NCBI GenBank assembly: GCA_964634465.1
Contig: CAZWLY010000002.1
Coordinates: 1 to 64,000 of the forward strand
Length of the DNA: 64,000 nucleotides
Reading direction: 5' to 3'
Origin: CAZWLY01 sp964634465
GTDB taxonomy: Bacteria; Desulfobacterota; Desulfarculia; G963662305
The position numbers were made by a program, and so were the translations under genes. The notes under the pieces were generated by a model that saw nothing but the letters and a program-made list of their open reading frames with translations, was not told the origin of the DNA and ran no database searches. Below, one piece after another: positions 35,339-44,109 of the stretch. The stretch's first letter is position 1, and each line of letters opens with the position of its first letter.

Positions 35339-36916
35339 TCAATCCTCCAGCGTTATCCGGCCCTCGACCCGGGGCGAAATCTCGCCCATGGACTCCAGCT
35401 CGGTCTGGACCAACGAGTTGAGGGAGACGAAGGTCTCGCTTTTGGACTCGACCTCGTCGCGAAGCATGGTGAACCCGTCGCCGCCGTCGGCCATATAGGC
35501 GTTGGTGGCCAGGCTGTAGACGGCGTCGGGGTCGAGCTCGCTCCAGCCGCTGCTGTCGTCCCCCACCTGGGCCGAGACCACTTGGCCGGAGCGGGCGGTG
35601 AACTTCAGCCCGGAGACCTGCAGAAAGCGACCGGCCGCTTCGCTCAGACCGGACAGGCCGTGCTCCAGGGCCTCGATGAGAACCGAGCCCTTGAGTTGGA
35701 GGAGATCGACCTCGTTGCCGAAGGGCAGCAGGGTGTCGATGTCGGCGGTGGTGATCGGCCCGGCCGGGATGATCCTGTCGCCGCGCAGGTTGCCGCCGTT
35801 GATGGCGGCAACGTTCGTGCCGAAGCGGCGGCGCATGATGTCGGTCACCAGGTTGCCTATCGCCGCCTCACCGGTGCGCACGGTCAGCTTGCGCACGTCC
35901 AGATCGACCAGGGAGGTGGCGATGGTCCGGCTGGGCGGCAACTGGTTCTTGTAATGGGCGACGATGGCCGCCGTGGCCGGGTCTTCGCCCACCGAGGCGT
36001 CCATGGGGGTGACCCGCCACGAGTGGTCGGTCGTCCGCCCCGACAGCGGGGTCGGTGTTCTGGAGTAGCCGGCGAGTCGGTCGCCGTCGAGGTAGATTTC
36101 CAGCCGGCCCAGGTGGGTGCCCCGGTCTCCGGTCTGGACGATGATCGTCTTTCCGCCGCCGGGCTGGGTGACGATCACCTCCTCGCCGGTGGCGATCAGG
36201 TCGTGGGAGTGGCCGCCGACGATGACGTCGATGCCGTCCACGGCCGCGGCCAGTTGGCGGTCCTGGTCGAGACCGATGTGGGTCAGGGCGACGATCAGGT
36301 CCGCTCCCTGGGCCTGGAGCTTGGCCACTTCGCGCTGGGCGACGGCCGTCAGATCGGTCTCGACCGTCACCGAGGCGCCGGCCGGGGCCAGCGAGGCCAG
36401 ATCGGGAGTGATCAGGCCGAAGAAGCCGATCTTGACTCCGCCGGCGAGGGTCATGATCCGGGAGTAGAAAGCGCCGTTGAGCGGGCTGCCTTCCGGCGCG
36501 GTCAAGTTGGCCACGACCAGGGGAAAGTTGCGGACGGGCAGGCCCTCGGCCAAGGCCTCCGGCCCGAGGTCGAACTCGTGGTTGCCCAGGGTGGCCACGT
36601 CGAAACCGGCCGAGTTCATGGCCTCGTACATCGCCCGGCCGTGGAACTGGAGAAAGTAGCGGCCCATCAGGTCGTCGCCGGTGGCCAGGGCCAGGGTTCG
36701 GCCGGGATGCTCGGCCTTGACCGCCTTGATGGCCGCCGCCAGTCGGGCCATACCGCCCAGGTTGTCCTGGCCGGAGGTGAACGGCTCCATCTGGCCCTGG
36801 ATGTCGGAGGTGGTCAGGAGGATGACCGTCGTCGTTTTGGCCGGGGCGGGTTTCGCCGACACGGCCAGGGCCAGGATCAGCACCAGGGCGGCGAGAATCG
36901 GTTTCAGTCGGGTCAC
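35339..36916 (-). CDS. Secreted 5'-nucleotidase/UshA-family phosphoesterase
   Basis: 525 residues. Signal peptide about 1-26. The N-terminal metallophosphatase has TTSDIQGQ, GDDLMG, LGNHEFDLG, LTHIGLDQD and GGHSHD. The C-terminal 5'-nucleotidase domain has TGEAAIGNLVTD, NGGNLRGD, LPFGNEV and a final ADGGDGF. The first metal motif is Asp-Ile-Gln where relatives have Asp-x-His, so one metal ligand is changed. It probably hydrolyses periplasmic nucleotides or other phosphate or sulfur esters. It is transcribed alone. Confidence 0.9.
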   Translation of the reverse strand: MTRLKPILAALVLILALAVSAKPAPAKTTTVILLTTSDIQGQMEPFTSGQDNLGGMARLAAAIKAVKAEHPGRTLALATGDDLMGRYFLQFHGRAMYEAMNSAGFDVATLGNHEFDLGPEALAEGLPVRNFPLVVANLTAPEGSPLNGAFYSRIMTLAGGVKIGFFGLITPDLASLAPAGASVTVETDLTAVAQREVAKLQAQGADLIVALTHIGLDQDRQLAAAVDGIDVIVGGHSHDLIATGEEVIVTQPGGGKTIIVQTGDRGTHLGRLEIYLDGDRLAGYSRTPTPLSGRTTDHSWRVTPMDASVGEDPATAAIVAHYKNQLPPSRTIATSLVDLDVRKLTVRTGEAAIGNLVTDIMRRRFGTNVAAINGGNLRGDRIIPAGPITTADIDTLLPFGNEVDLLQLKGSVLIEALEHGLSGLSEAAGRFLQVSGLKFTARSGQVVSAQVGDDSSGWSELDPDAVYSLATNAYMADGGDGFTMLRDEVESKSETFVSLNSLVQTELESMGEISPRVEGRITLED

Positions 36917-36958
36917 GGCTATTCTCCGTCGCTGGATTGGAACAGACGCATCGATAGA

Positions 36959-36987
36959 ATCATAATCCGGCGGCCGGACGCGGTCAA
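36959..36987 (-). promoter_or_regulatory. Sigma-70-type promoter for the 5'-nucleotidase-like gene
   Basis: On the minus strand TTGACC (36987-36982) and TATGAT (36964-36959) are 17 bp apart, 43 bases upstream of the start codon. Confidence 0.6.
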
Positions 36988-37148
36988 AGGATTCGGCTTC
37001 CCTGGCTCGAAAAGGCGCGGCGGACGAGGCGGGTCGATCCGGTTTCGAGCCGCGGTGGGCGGCGTCGGAGCGGCTTCAAACCCCGGAGGTTGAAGCATGG
37101 CGGACAAGGGACGAATCGACGAAAATGGGAAATCATCCGGCTTCGAGC

Positions 37149-37178
37149 TTGAAATATGTCGCCGGAATAACTTAATAT
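37149..37178 (+). promoter_or_regulatory. Sigma-70-type promoter for the DUF362/AOR/MoaD operon
   Basis: TTGAAA at 37149-37154 and TAATAT at 37173-37178 with 18 bp between, 47 bases before the start codon. The rest of the gap 36917-37224 holds only this and the divergent promoter. Confidence 0.6.
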
Positions 37179-37224
37179 TGGGCCAGCAGGCTCGCCACTG
37201 CCGGTCGAGGGGGAGGTGAAGGCG

Positions 37225-38664
37225 ATGAAGTCCAAGGTCATCATCAGGCGTTGCAATGACTACGACCCCGACAGGATCGCCGGGATCGTCCGCGAGGGCA
37301 TGGAGGAACTGGGCGTCCGCCCCCGCGGCCGGGTGCTTTTCAAGCCCAACCTGGTTCTGGCTCACAAGGACATCTTTCCCCACGCCTTCACCCGCCGGGA
37401 GTTCTTGGAGGGGGTGATCAAGGCCGTTGCGGACCGGGCCGAGGGAGTGACCGAGATGGTCCTGGGCGAGCGCTCGGGGATCACCATTCCGACCCGTTTC
37501 AACGCCGTCAACGCCGGTTACCACCCCGTTTTGAAGCGGTACGGCGTCAAGAAGCGTTACTTCGACGAGGTCTCCCAGGTTCCGGTGGCGCTGGACGGCC
37601 CCGGCAGCCTTCGCCGGGAGATATTCCTGCCCCGGCCGGTGGTCGAGTGCGATTTTCTGATAAATCTGCCCAAGTTCAAGGCCCATCCCTGGACCCGGAT
37701 GACCCTGAGCCTGAAGAACTTCATCGGCATCCAGGACGACCGCCACCGCCTCCTGGATCACAACTCCTTCCTGGAGCACAAGATCGTCGATCTCAACCAG
37801 GCGGTCCGGCCGGGTTTCATCGCCATCGACGCCATCATCGCCGGCCAGAAGATGATGCTCACCCCGACGCCGTTCGAGTTGGGGGCGATCGTCATGGGTT
37901 TGAACCCGGTCGCCGTGGACGCCGTCGGTTGCCGGATGGTCAATCTGGAGCCCGAGTCGGTCATCCACGTCAAGATGGCCGCCGAGCGCGGCTTGGGGCC
38001 GATCGATCCCGACGACATCGAGCTCGGCGGCGACTTTCCCCTGGAGGAGATCCAGGCCAAGACCAGGAACTTCGAGTTCTGCCTGGAGCGAATCGACGAC
38101 TACTTCAATGAAACCTCCAACCTGACCTGCACCGTGGGCGCCTTTCCCGAGGCGCACTCGCCCGACTACTGCTGGGGCGGCTGTCCGGGCGCGCTCCAGG
38201 AGGCGATGCACATCTTCAAGGGTTTCTACCCCGACGCCTACACCGCCATGGGCAAGGTCCACTACGTCGTCGGCCGGGTGGAGGGCCCTCTCGAACTCGA
38301 CGGCGATGAAAAGGTCATCTTCGCCGGCGGCTGCACCTCTTGGCGGGGCAGGCTCAACGGCCGAGAGGTGGTGATCGAGCCGTCGTACCAGGCCGCCGCC
38401 GCAGCCGACGCCCGGAAGACCAAGACCAACGACATGCTGGTCAAAACCGCCCAGGCCATCGCCCGGGCCCTGAAGGGCCGGTCCCGGGGCTACATCCACA
38501 GCCCGAGCTGCCCGGTCTCGGTGGCCGAGCACGTCAACTACCTCTCCGCCTTGAGCGGACTGAAGAACCCGAACTTCGACCGGCGGCTGATTCTGGGCGT
38601 CAACGCGGCCTACTGGCAGATGCGGGCGATCAGGGCTTGGCGGCGCGTGTTCGGGTCGTCGTAA
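37225..38664 (+). CDS. DUF362-domain protein
   Basis: 479 residues, ATG with GGGAGG eight bases upstream. DUF362 features: RVLFKPNLVLA, FLINLPKFKAHPWTRMTLSLKNFIG and NPVAVDAVGCRM. The domain is often fused to ferredoxins, but here no 4Fe-4S motif is present. The C-terminal third holds scattered cysteines (CWGGCPG, FAGGCTSW, SPSCPVS). It lies 45 bases before the aldehyde oxidoreductase gene in the same operon, so a role in redox chemistry or maturation of that enzyme is plausible but unproven. Confidence 0.85.
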   Translation: MKSKVIIRRCNDYDPDRIAGIVREGMEELGVRPRGRVLFKPNLVLAHKDIFPHAFTRREFLEGVIKAVADRAEGVTEMVLGERSGITIPTRFNAVNAGYHPVLKRYGVKKRYFDEVSQVPVALDGPGSLRREIFLPRPVVECDFLINLPKFKAHPWTRMTLSLKNFIGIQDDRHRLLDHNSFLEHKIVDLNQAVRPGFIAIDAIIAGQKMMLTPTPFELGAIVMGLNPVAVDAVGCRMVNLEPESVIHVKMAAERGLGPIDPDDIELGGDFPLEEIQAKTRNFEFCLERIDDYFNETSNLTCTVGAFPEAHSPDYCWGGCPGALQEAMHIFKGFYPDAYTAMGKVHYVVGRVEGPLELDGDEKVIFAGGCTSWRGRLNGREVVIEPSYQAAAAADARKTKTNDMLVKTAQAIARALKGRSRGYIHSPSCPVSVAEHVNYLSALSGLKNPNFDRRLILGVNAAYWQMRAIRAWRRVFGSS

Positions 38665-38709
38665 TCGAGCACACAACAGGCGATACGCTGGTTGATCGAA
38701 GGGGAAAAC

Positions 38710-40734
38710 ATGAGTCAGCCTGAGGAGCGCGAATCCGGCCGCGGCTTTTGGGGCCGCATCTTGAACGTCGATCTTTCCGCCGGCAAGGTCGAATACGAAC
38801 AGCCGCCCGAGGCCGTCTACCATGACTTCCTGGGCGGTCTGGGCCTGGGGGCCAAGGTCCTCTGGGACCGGCTCGAACCCGGCGTCGATCCCCTGGGCCC
38901 GAAGAACATCCTGGGTATCACCCCCGGCCTGCTGACCGACACCGGCGCCCTGTTCACCGGCCGGTTCAACGTGGTCGGCAAGTCGCCGCTGACCGGCGGC
39001 TGGGGCGACGCCAACTGCGGCGGATACTTCGCCCCGGCCCTGAAGCGTTGCGGTCTCGACGGCGTGTTCATCACCGGCGCGGCCGAGCGGCCGGTCTACC
39101 TGTTGATCGAGGACGACTCGGCCCAGATTCTCGACGCGAGCGAGCTGTGGGGCCTGGATACCTCCGAGACCGAGGCGCGGCTCAAGGAACTCCACGGCCG
39201 CCGGGCCCAGGCGGCAATCATCGGCCCGGCCGGCGAGAGGTTGAGCCTGATAGCCGGCATCACCAACGATCACGGCCGAATAGCCGCCCGCTCCGGCCTG
39301 GGCGCGGTCATGGGCTCCAAGAAACTTAAGGCCGTGGTCTGCGTGGGCCGGAAGAAGATCGCGACCGCCGATCCCGAAAAGATCAAGGCGCTGAGCAAAC
39401 AGTTCCGCCTCGCCATCGAGCGCGGCGGCCGCCCGATGAAGCGGATCCTTGGCGATCGGTTCGCCGGGTTTCTGGGCTGGATAACCAGGAAGGGCAGCGT
39501 CTACCTGCGCCAGCCGGCCGACGTCTTTCGGGTGATTCTGGACAAGTTCGGCACCTCGGGCATCACCGTCATGAGCGCCGAGAGCGGCGACAGCCCGATC
39601 AAGAACTGGGCCGGGGTCGGCTACGCCGACTTCCCCATGTCGCGTTCCAGAAAGATCGGCGCCGAGGCCATCGAGGCCTACAAGGTCAAGAGATACGGTT
39701 GCTTCTCCTGCCCCTTGAGGTGCGGGGCCATCCTCGAGGTCAATGACGGTCGCTATCCGGTCGGTCGGATCCACCGGCCCGAGTACGAGACGCTGTGCGC
39801 CTTCGGCGGGCTTCTTTTGAACGACGACCTGGCCTCGATCTTCAAGATCAACGATCTGGTCAATCGGGCCGGCATCGACTCCATCTCCACCGGGGCCACG
39901 GTCGCCTTCGCCATCGAGTGTTTCGAGAACGGCATCCTGACCGCCGCCGACACCGGCGGCCTGGAGCTCGGCTGGGGCAAGAGCGAGGCCATCGTCAAGC
40001 TGACCGAGATGATCATCGAGCGCGAGGGCCTGGGCGACATTCTGGCCGACGGGGTCAAGCGGGCGGCGGAGCGGATCGGCCGGGGCTCGGAGGCCTACGC
40101 CGTCCACTGCGGCGGCCAGGAAGCGCCGATGCACGACCCCAAATTCGATCCGGGCACGGCCATGGCCTACCACTGCGAACCCGCCCCCGGCCGCCATACC
40201 GTGGCCACCTACCAGCTCATCGAGCTGGAGCGCATCGACCGCCTCTTTTCCGGGGTAGACAAGCTCCCCGCCTTCACTACCCACAAGGCCAAGTACACCG
40301 TCAAGGGCAAGGGCCGGCCCATGGCCGTGGGGAGCTGTTACCACCAACTCATCGACTGCGCCGGGGCTTGCGAGTTCGGGGCCCAGATCGGCGGTCCGAT
40401 GCCCCTCTTCGACTGGCTAAACGCCGCCGCCGGCTGGCGAAGGAGCGCCGACGACTACCTCCTGGTCGGCGAGCGGGTGGAGCAGCTCCGTCACGCCTTC
40501 AACCTGCGCGAGGGGATCAACGCCATCCGCGACTTCAAGCCCCATCCCCGGACCTACGGCGACCCGCCCCAGGACAAGGGGCCGGCCAAGGGGCTGACTT
40601 TGGACCAGGACGGCCTGGCCCGTGAGTTCTATGAAGCCATGGGCTGGGACGTCGCCGACGGCCGGCCCGACCCGGCCCGGTTGAGACGGCTGGGACTCGA
40701 CGAGGTGGCCGACTGGCTGGAGACCGGCGAGTGA
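38710..40734 (+). CDS. aor: Aldehyde:ferredoxin oxidoreductase (tungsten enzyme)
   Basis: 674 residues. It oxidises aldehydes to acids with ferredoxin as acceptor, and is cytoplasmic and oxygen-sensitive. N-terminal AOR domain: LGGLGLGAKVLWD, GGWGDANCGGYF, GPAGERLSL and ARSGLGAVMGSKKLKA (tungstopterin binding). The 4Fe-4S cysteines lie in CFSCPLRCG, with the fourth in the IDCAGACEFG region. C-terminal domain: GILTAADTGGLELGWG and HCGGQEAPMHDP. GGGGAAAA-like Shine-Dalgarno upstream. The next gene is its MoaD-like companion. Confidence 0.93.
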   Translation: MSQPEERESGRGFWGRILNVDLSAGKVEYEQPPEAVYHDFLGGLGLGAKVLWDRLEPGVDPLGPKNILGITPGLLTDTGALFTGRFNVVGKSPLTGGWGDANCGGYFAPALKRCGLDGVFITGAAERPVYLLIEDDSAQILDASELWGLDTSETEARLKELHGRRAQAAIIGPAGERLSLIAGITNDHGRIAARSGLGAVMGSKKLKAVVCVGRKKIATADPEKIKALSKQFRLAIERGGRPMKRILGDRFAGFLGWITRKGSVYLRQPADVFRVILDKFGTSGITVMSAESGDSPIKNWAGVGYADFPMSRSRKIGAEAIEAYKVKRYGCFSCPLRCGAILEVNDGRYPVGRIHRPEYETLCAFGGLLLNDDLASIFKINDLVNRAGIDSISTGATVAFAIECFENGILTAADTGGLELGWGKSEAIVKLTEMIIEREGLGDILADGVKRAAERIGRGSEAYAVHCGGQEAPMHDPKFDPGTAMAYHCEPAPGRHTVATYQLIELERIDRLFSGVDKLPAFTTHKAKYTVKGKGRPMAVGSCYHQLIDCAGACEFGAQIGGPMPLFDWLNAAAGWRRSADDYLLVGERVEQLRHAFNLREGINAIRDFKPHPRTYGDPPQDKGPAKGLTLDQDGLAREFYEAMGWDVADGRPDPARLRRLGLDEVADWLETGE

Positions 40735-41015
40735 TCGTGAAGGCCCAGTTGGCCGGGATCATCGCCGGCGAGTCGGTCCAGGCCGAAGGCCGGGTGGAGC
40801 TGAAGGACGGGGCGACGGTCAAGAAGTTCTTCAAGGAGGCCGACGCCGCCTTCGGTCACGCCGAGCCCAAGCTCTACTTCAGGGAGTCGCTGAAACAAAA
40901 GCCGCCGCCGGTGGTGCTGCTCAACGGGGAGCGGCTGGAGCTTCCGGCCGACTTGAAGCGCCGCCTGAAGGACGGCGACGCCATCAGCGTCGTCGTGCTG
41001 GTCGGCGGCGGGTGA
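40731..41015 (+). CDS. MoaD/ThiS-family sulfur carrier linked to AOR
   Basis: 94 residues ending in VVVLVGGG; the C-terminal Gly-Gly is the thiocarboxylate site of the family. The beta-grasp pattern includes VVLLNGERLELPADL and LKDGDAISVV. GTG start overlapping the AOR stop (GTGA); another GTG lies two codons later. It probably supplies sulfur for tungstopterin, or serves as the AOR-dedicated MoaD seen next to many aor genes. Confidence 0.85.
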   Translation: MIVKAQLAGIIAGESVQAEGRVELKDGATVKKFFKEADAAFGHAEPKLYFRESLKQKPPPVVLLNGERLELPADLKRRLKDGDAISVVVLVGGG

Positions 41016-41025
41016 GATCGGCCAG

Positions 41026-41394
41026 CTATTTCCGCGAATTCAGCTTCAAGCGCCAGACCCGGCATTCGACCTCGGCCGGGCCGTAGTTGTCGAACCGGTA
41101 GGCCTTGATCCGATTCGCCTTCCAGACCTTCTGCCGGATCGAGCGGTCGGGCAGGTCGGTGTAGGTCTGGGAGATCCAGCCCCGGCCGTCGATGAGGACC
41201 GAGATCTTGACCGTGGCCCGCGGCCGGTGGACGTGAACGCCCATCCCGATCTCGTTGGCGTAGGGCGGGCTGAAGTCGTGCTGATAGTGGCCGCCCTTGG
41301 CCAGCTTGGTCGAAAAGGCCTGGGCCGGGCCGGCCAGCCCCAGGCCGACGAGCGCCGCGACGATCCAAACGATTGTTCGCTGGCGGCGAACCAT
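41026..41394 (-). CDS. Small exported protein of unknown function
   Basis: 122 residues. Signal peptide about 1-26 (IVWIVAALVGLGLAGPAQA). The mature part of about 96 residues is predicted to be beta-rich, with GVHVHRPRATVKISVLIDG and a single Cys (EVECRVW). GGAGGAG Shine-Dalgarno. I recognise no family. It follows the AIM24-like gene by 20 bases on the same strand. Confidence 0.7.
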   Translation of the reverse strand: MVRRQRTIVWIVAALVGLGLAGPAQAFSTKLAKGGHYQHDFSPPYANEIGMGVHVHRPRATVKISVLIDGRGWISQTYTDLPDRSIRQKVWKANRIKAYRFDNYGPAEVECRVWRLKLNSRK

Positions 41395-41414
41395 GACTCC
41401 TCCTGGTCAGAGGT

Positions 41415-42434
41415 TCAATCGCCCAGCAGCCTCCCCAGCCCGCCCAGGAGTCCACCCTCGCCGTCCTTGCCGGTCCCGCCGCCGCCCGAGGGCGCGGCCT
41501 GGTAGATCCGGTCGGCCATTCTGGACAGGGGCAGCGACTGGAGCCAGACGTGGCCCGGCCCGGTCAGGGTGGCCAGGAACAGCCCTTCGCCGCCGAAGAT
41601 GGCCGTCTTGACGCCGCTGGCCAGTTGGATGTCGTAATCGACGCCGGGCGTCATCGCCACCAGGCAGCCGGTGTCCATCCTCAACGTCTCGCCGGGGGCC
41701 AGCTCCCGCTCCAGGATGGTCCCGCCGGCGTGGAGGAAGACCCAGCCGTCGCCCAGAAGGCGCTGCATGATGAAACCCTCGCCGCCGAAGAGGCCGACCC
41801 CGATCCGTTTCTGGAAGGCGAGTTCCAGGGCGACGCCCTTGGCCGCGGCCAGGAAGGCGTCCTTCTGGCAGATCAGTTCGCCGCCCAACTGGGCCAGGTG
41901 GAGGGGGATGATCTTGCCGGGGTAGGGCGCGGCAAAGGCGACCCGCTCCTTGCCCCGGCCCCTGGTGTTGGAGAAGAGGGTCATGAACAGCGACTCGCCG
42001 GTCAACAGGCGCTTGCCGGCGCCGATGAGCTTGCCCATCAACCCCTCGGCTTGGGCCGAGGCCCGGCCGTCGCCGAAGATGGTCTCCATGGTGATGCCGG
42101 GGGTCATATACATCATCGCCCCGGCCTCGGCCACGGCGCTCTCGCCCGGGTCGACCTCGACCTCGACCAGTTGCATCTCGTTACCGTGGATGAAGTAGTC
42201 GACCTCGTCGGCGGCCGAGGTCCGGCCGGGCAGGGGCGGCGGCGCGGGCCGGGGAGCGGCCAGGTCGGCCAGCTCGGCCACGGCGGAAAGCGGCCGCCAG
42301 TCGTCCAGGCCCGGACCGAAGATCATCGTCTCGACGCTGATCCGTCCAGCGCCCATCGCCTCGGCCAGCTCGGATTTCGACATCGGGCCGGTGGGGGTGC
42401 CGTCGATGGCCGCGAACCACTTTTTCTCGCTCAT
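41415..42434 (-). CDS. GYF_2-AIM24 family protein
   Basis: 339 residues. Residues about 4-52 are a GYF_2 domain (WFAAIDGTPTGPMSKSELAE, then WRPLS). A Pro/Ala linker leads to an AIM24/TIGR00266 domain, about 78-310 (GESAVAEAGAMMYM, FGGEGFIMQRLLGDG, LDTGC-like MDTGCLVAMTP). A Gly-rich tail follows. The bacterial role is unclear; relatives are found with membrane-stress and tellurium-type genes. There is no signal peptide, so it is cytoplasmic or membrane-associated. Confidence 0.87.
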   Translation of the reverse strand: MSEKKWFAAIDGTPTGPMSKSELAEAMGAGRISVETMIFGPGLDDWRPLSAVAELADLAAPRPAPPPLPGRTSAADEVDYFIHGNEMQLVEVEVDPGESAVAEAGAMMYMTPGITMETIFGDGRASAQAEGLMGKLIGAGKRLLTGESLFMTLFSNTRGRGKERVAFAAPYPGKIIPLHLAQLGGELICQKDAFLAAAKGVALELAFQKRIGVGLFGGEGFIMQRLLGDGWVFLHAGGTILERELAPGETLRMDTGCLVAMTPGVDYDIQLASGVKTAIFGGEGLFLATLTGPGHVWLQSLPLSRMADRIYQAAPSGGGGTGKDGEGGLLGGLGRLLGD

Positions 42435-42574
42435 GGAATGGCCTTGCTAGAGGTTAGTGATCAGAAGATAATTACCACACTCAGCCTCCGGCGCTCAAGG
42501 CCGGCGGAGGCAAAGCTTGGCTCACGAGGGGCCTGTTTGGTATGATCTATCGGAACCGAAACCATGGAGGCGGG

Positions 42575-43531
42575 ATGGCGCGGCGAAGATTCATGGCGGC
42601 GATGGGGGCGCTCCTGGGGGCGGTCCTGGTCTTGGCGCCGGGCGTCGCGGCGGCCAAACTGGCGACCAATTTGCGGCTCATCGTTCAGCCGGAGACGGTC
42701 GTCCGGGGCGGCGAGGTGGCCATCGACGTCCACCTGTGGGCCTCTGACGACAGCGGCTTCAGGTCCCGGGTCGAGGGCGGCATCCTGACCGTGTCGGTCT
42801 TCAACTACGGCGGCACCCGGTTGATCAGGTCGTATACCGCCCTCCCCGACGGCCGGACCGATCTTTTCGGTGTGACTTGGCGGGCCGAAAGCCTGGGCCG
42901 GATCAAGATCGAGGCCGTCTACTCCGGGCCGGGCTACCTGATCTCCCGAACGTCCAAGATCATCCGGGTCGTCGCTCCGGCCAGGCAGGCCGAAACGACC
43001 ACCACGACCCATCCGACCACCACCACGACGACCACGACCACTACCGCACCGCCGACGACCACCACCACGACCACCATCCCGACCACGACCACCACCACGA
43101 CCACCACCACGACCACCACTTTGCCGCCGGCGAAGATGAAACCGCCGGCCAAATCGACCATCAAGCCGCCGGAGCCGGATGTCGAGCCGGTCGAACCCGC
43201 GCCCGCAGACCAGGTTCTGGTGACCGCCCTCGATCTCAGCGCCCAGCCGACGGGCGAGCCGGGGCGGTTCATCCTGACCGTTCTGGTCACCGACGGCCGG
43301 GGCCGGGTGGTGGAGGAGGGGGAGGTGCTTGTCACCGCCAAGGGCGGCCGGCTGGTGCCGGGCCAAGACGGGCAGGCCCTGCTCTCGGCCGCGGCCGGCG
43401 AGCAGACGCTGACCTGGATCGCGCCCAAAAACGCCAAGCCGAGACAGGTCTTGATCGAGGCGACCTACTTCGGCGGGCCGGGTCCGGACGGTGACTACCG
43501 GCCGTCCTCGGCCGCCGTCCTTTTGCCGTGA
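42575..43531 (+). CDS. Exported protein with poly-Thr linker between two beta domains
   Basis: 318 residues; ATG at 42575 with GGAGG five bases upstream. Signal peptide with a twin Arg-like start (MARRRFMAAMG) ending near AAAK. The first beta domain (about 30-138) has LIVQPETVVRGGEVAIDVHLW. A Thr-rich linker of about 50 residues contains runs of up to 13 Thr with His, Pro, Ala and Ile breaks. The second domain (about 210-318) is Ig/bacterial surface-like. Probably an envelope or surface protein with an extended spacer. Function unknown. Confidence 0.78.
   Translation: MARRRFMAAMGALLGAVLVLAPGVAAAKLATNLRLIVQPETVVRGGEVAIDVHLWASDDSGFRSRVEGGILTVSVFNYGGTRLIRSYTALPDGRTDLFGVTWRAESLGRIKIEAVYSGPGYLISRTSKIIRVVAPARQAETTTTTHPTTTTTTTTTTAPPTTTTTTTIPTTTTTTTTTTTTTLPPAKMKPPAKSTIKPPEPDVEPVEPAPADQVLVTALDLSAQPTGEPGRFILTVLVTDGRGRVVEEGEVLVTAKGGRLVPGQDGQALLSAAAGEQTLTWIAPKNAKPRQVLIEATYFGGPGPDGDYRPSSAAVLLP
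43005..43125 (+). repeat. ACC/ACG trinucleotide repeat coding for poly-Thr
   Basis: About 120 bases made almost only of Thr codons ACC and ACG, with a few ACT, plus short Pro, Ala and Ile breaks. It is in frame with the exported protein. Length variation by slippage in steps of three would keep the frame. Confidence 0.85.
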
Positions 43532-43586
43532 CGGCGGCGAAGCGGTTCGAGGAGATGCGACCGAACGGCCTGAGGGGGGTCGGTCG

Positions 43587-44012
43587 ATGGCCGACAACGA
43601 CTGGTTCGAATTCTTGAAGAGGGATTACGTCCAGGGCTTTCCGGCCTACTGCGGCTTCGAGGTGGAGCGGGTCGAGGACGGCGTCTTCGAAACCCGGCTG
43701 GCCGTCCGGCCCGACCATCGCCAGCAGGACGGCTACGTCCACGCCGGGGTGATGGCCACCATGGCCGATCACACCGCCGGATACGCCGCCTACACCACAG
43801 TCTCCCAAGCGTTCCGCATCCTGACCGTGGAGTTCAAGATAAACTATCTCAAGCCAGCCGCCGGAGAGGGGATCGTCTGTCGAGCCAAGGTGCTCAAGGG
43901 GGGCCGGAAAATCATCGTCGCCGAGAGCGAGGTCGCGGCCGTCTCGGGCGGCCGGGAACGGTTGGTCGCCAAGGCCATGGTCACCCTCATCGCCGTGCCG
44001 GCTCGGGAATGA
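43587..44012 (+). CDS. PaaI-type hotdog thioesterase
   Basis: 141 residues from the ATG at 43587 with GAGGGGGG upstream. Hotdog fold: GYVHAGVMATMADHTAGYAA (the HGG-type helix with Asp and active-site His) and VEFKINYLKPA. It hydrolyses acyl-CoA thioesters, often aryl or short-chain. It starts 55 bases after the Thr-rich gene, which seems unrelated. Confidence 0.88.
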   Translation: MADNDWFEFLKRDYVQGFPAYCGFEVERVEDGVFETRLAVRPDHRQQDGYVHAGVMATMADHTAGYAAYTTVSQAFRILTVEFKINYLKPAAGEGIVCRAKVLKGGRKIIVAESEVAAVSGGRERLVAKAMVTLIAVPARE

Positions 44013-44050
44013 TCCGGGCCGCCGCGGCGCGGTCCGGATCGGACAGGGGT

Positions 44051-44080
44051 TTGACAGCGGCGCGTTTGAGTCTCTAAAAT
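44051..44080 (+). promoter_or_regulatory. Sigma-70-type promoter for the OmpA-like gene
   Basis: TTGACA at 44051-44056 and TAAAAT at 44075-44080 with 18 bp between, 29 bases before the start codon. Confidence 0.65.
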
Positions 44081-44109
44081 GGCACACACCTCCCTGATCG
44101 GAGACAGTG

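Noticed and set aside
36919..40347. A 1142-codon open frame on the minus strand opposite the DUF362 and AOR genes
   Set aside because: It is antisense to two well-recognised genes, has His/Asp/Gly-rich meaningless composition and no family motifs. High GC with biased third positions opens such frames.
43005..43125. CRISPR-like or minisatellite array
   Set aside because: It is a simple in-frame Thr-codon run without spacers or a repeat unit longer than three bases.
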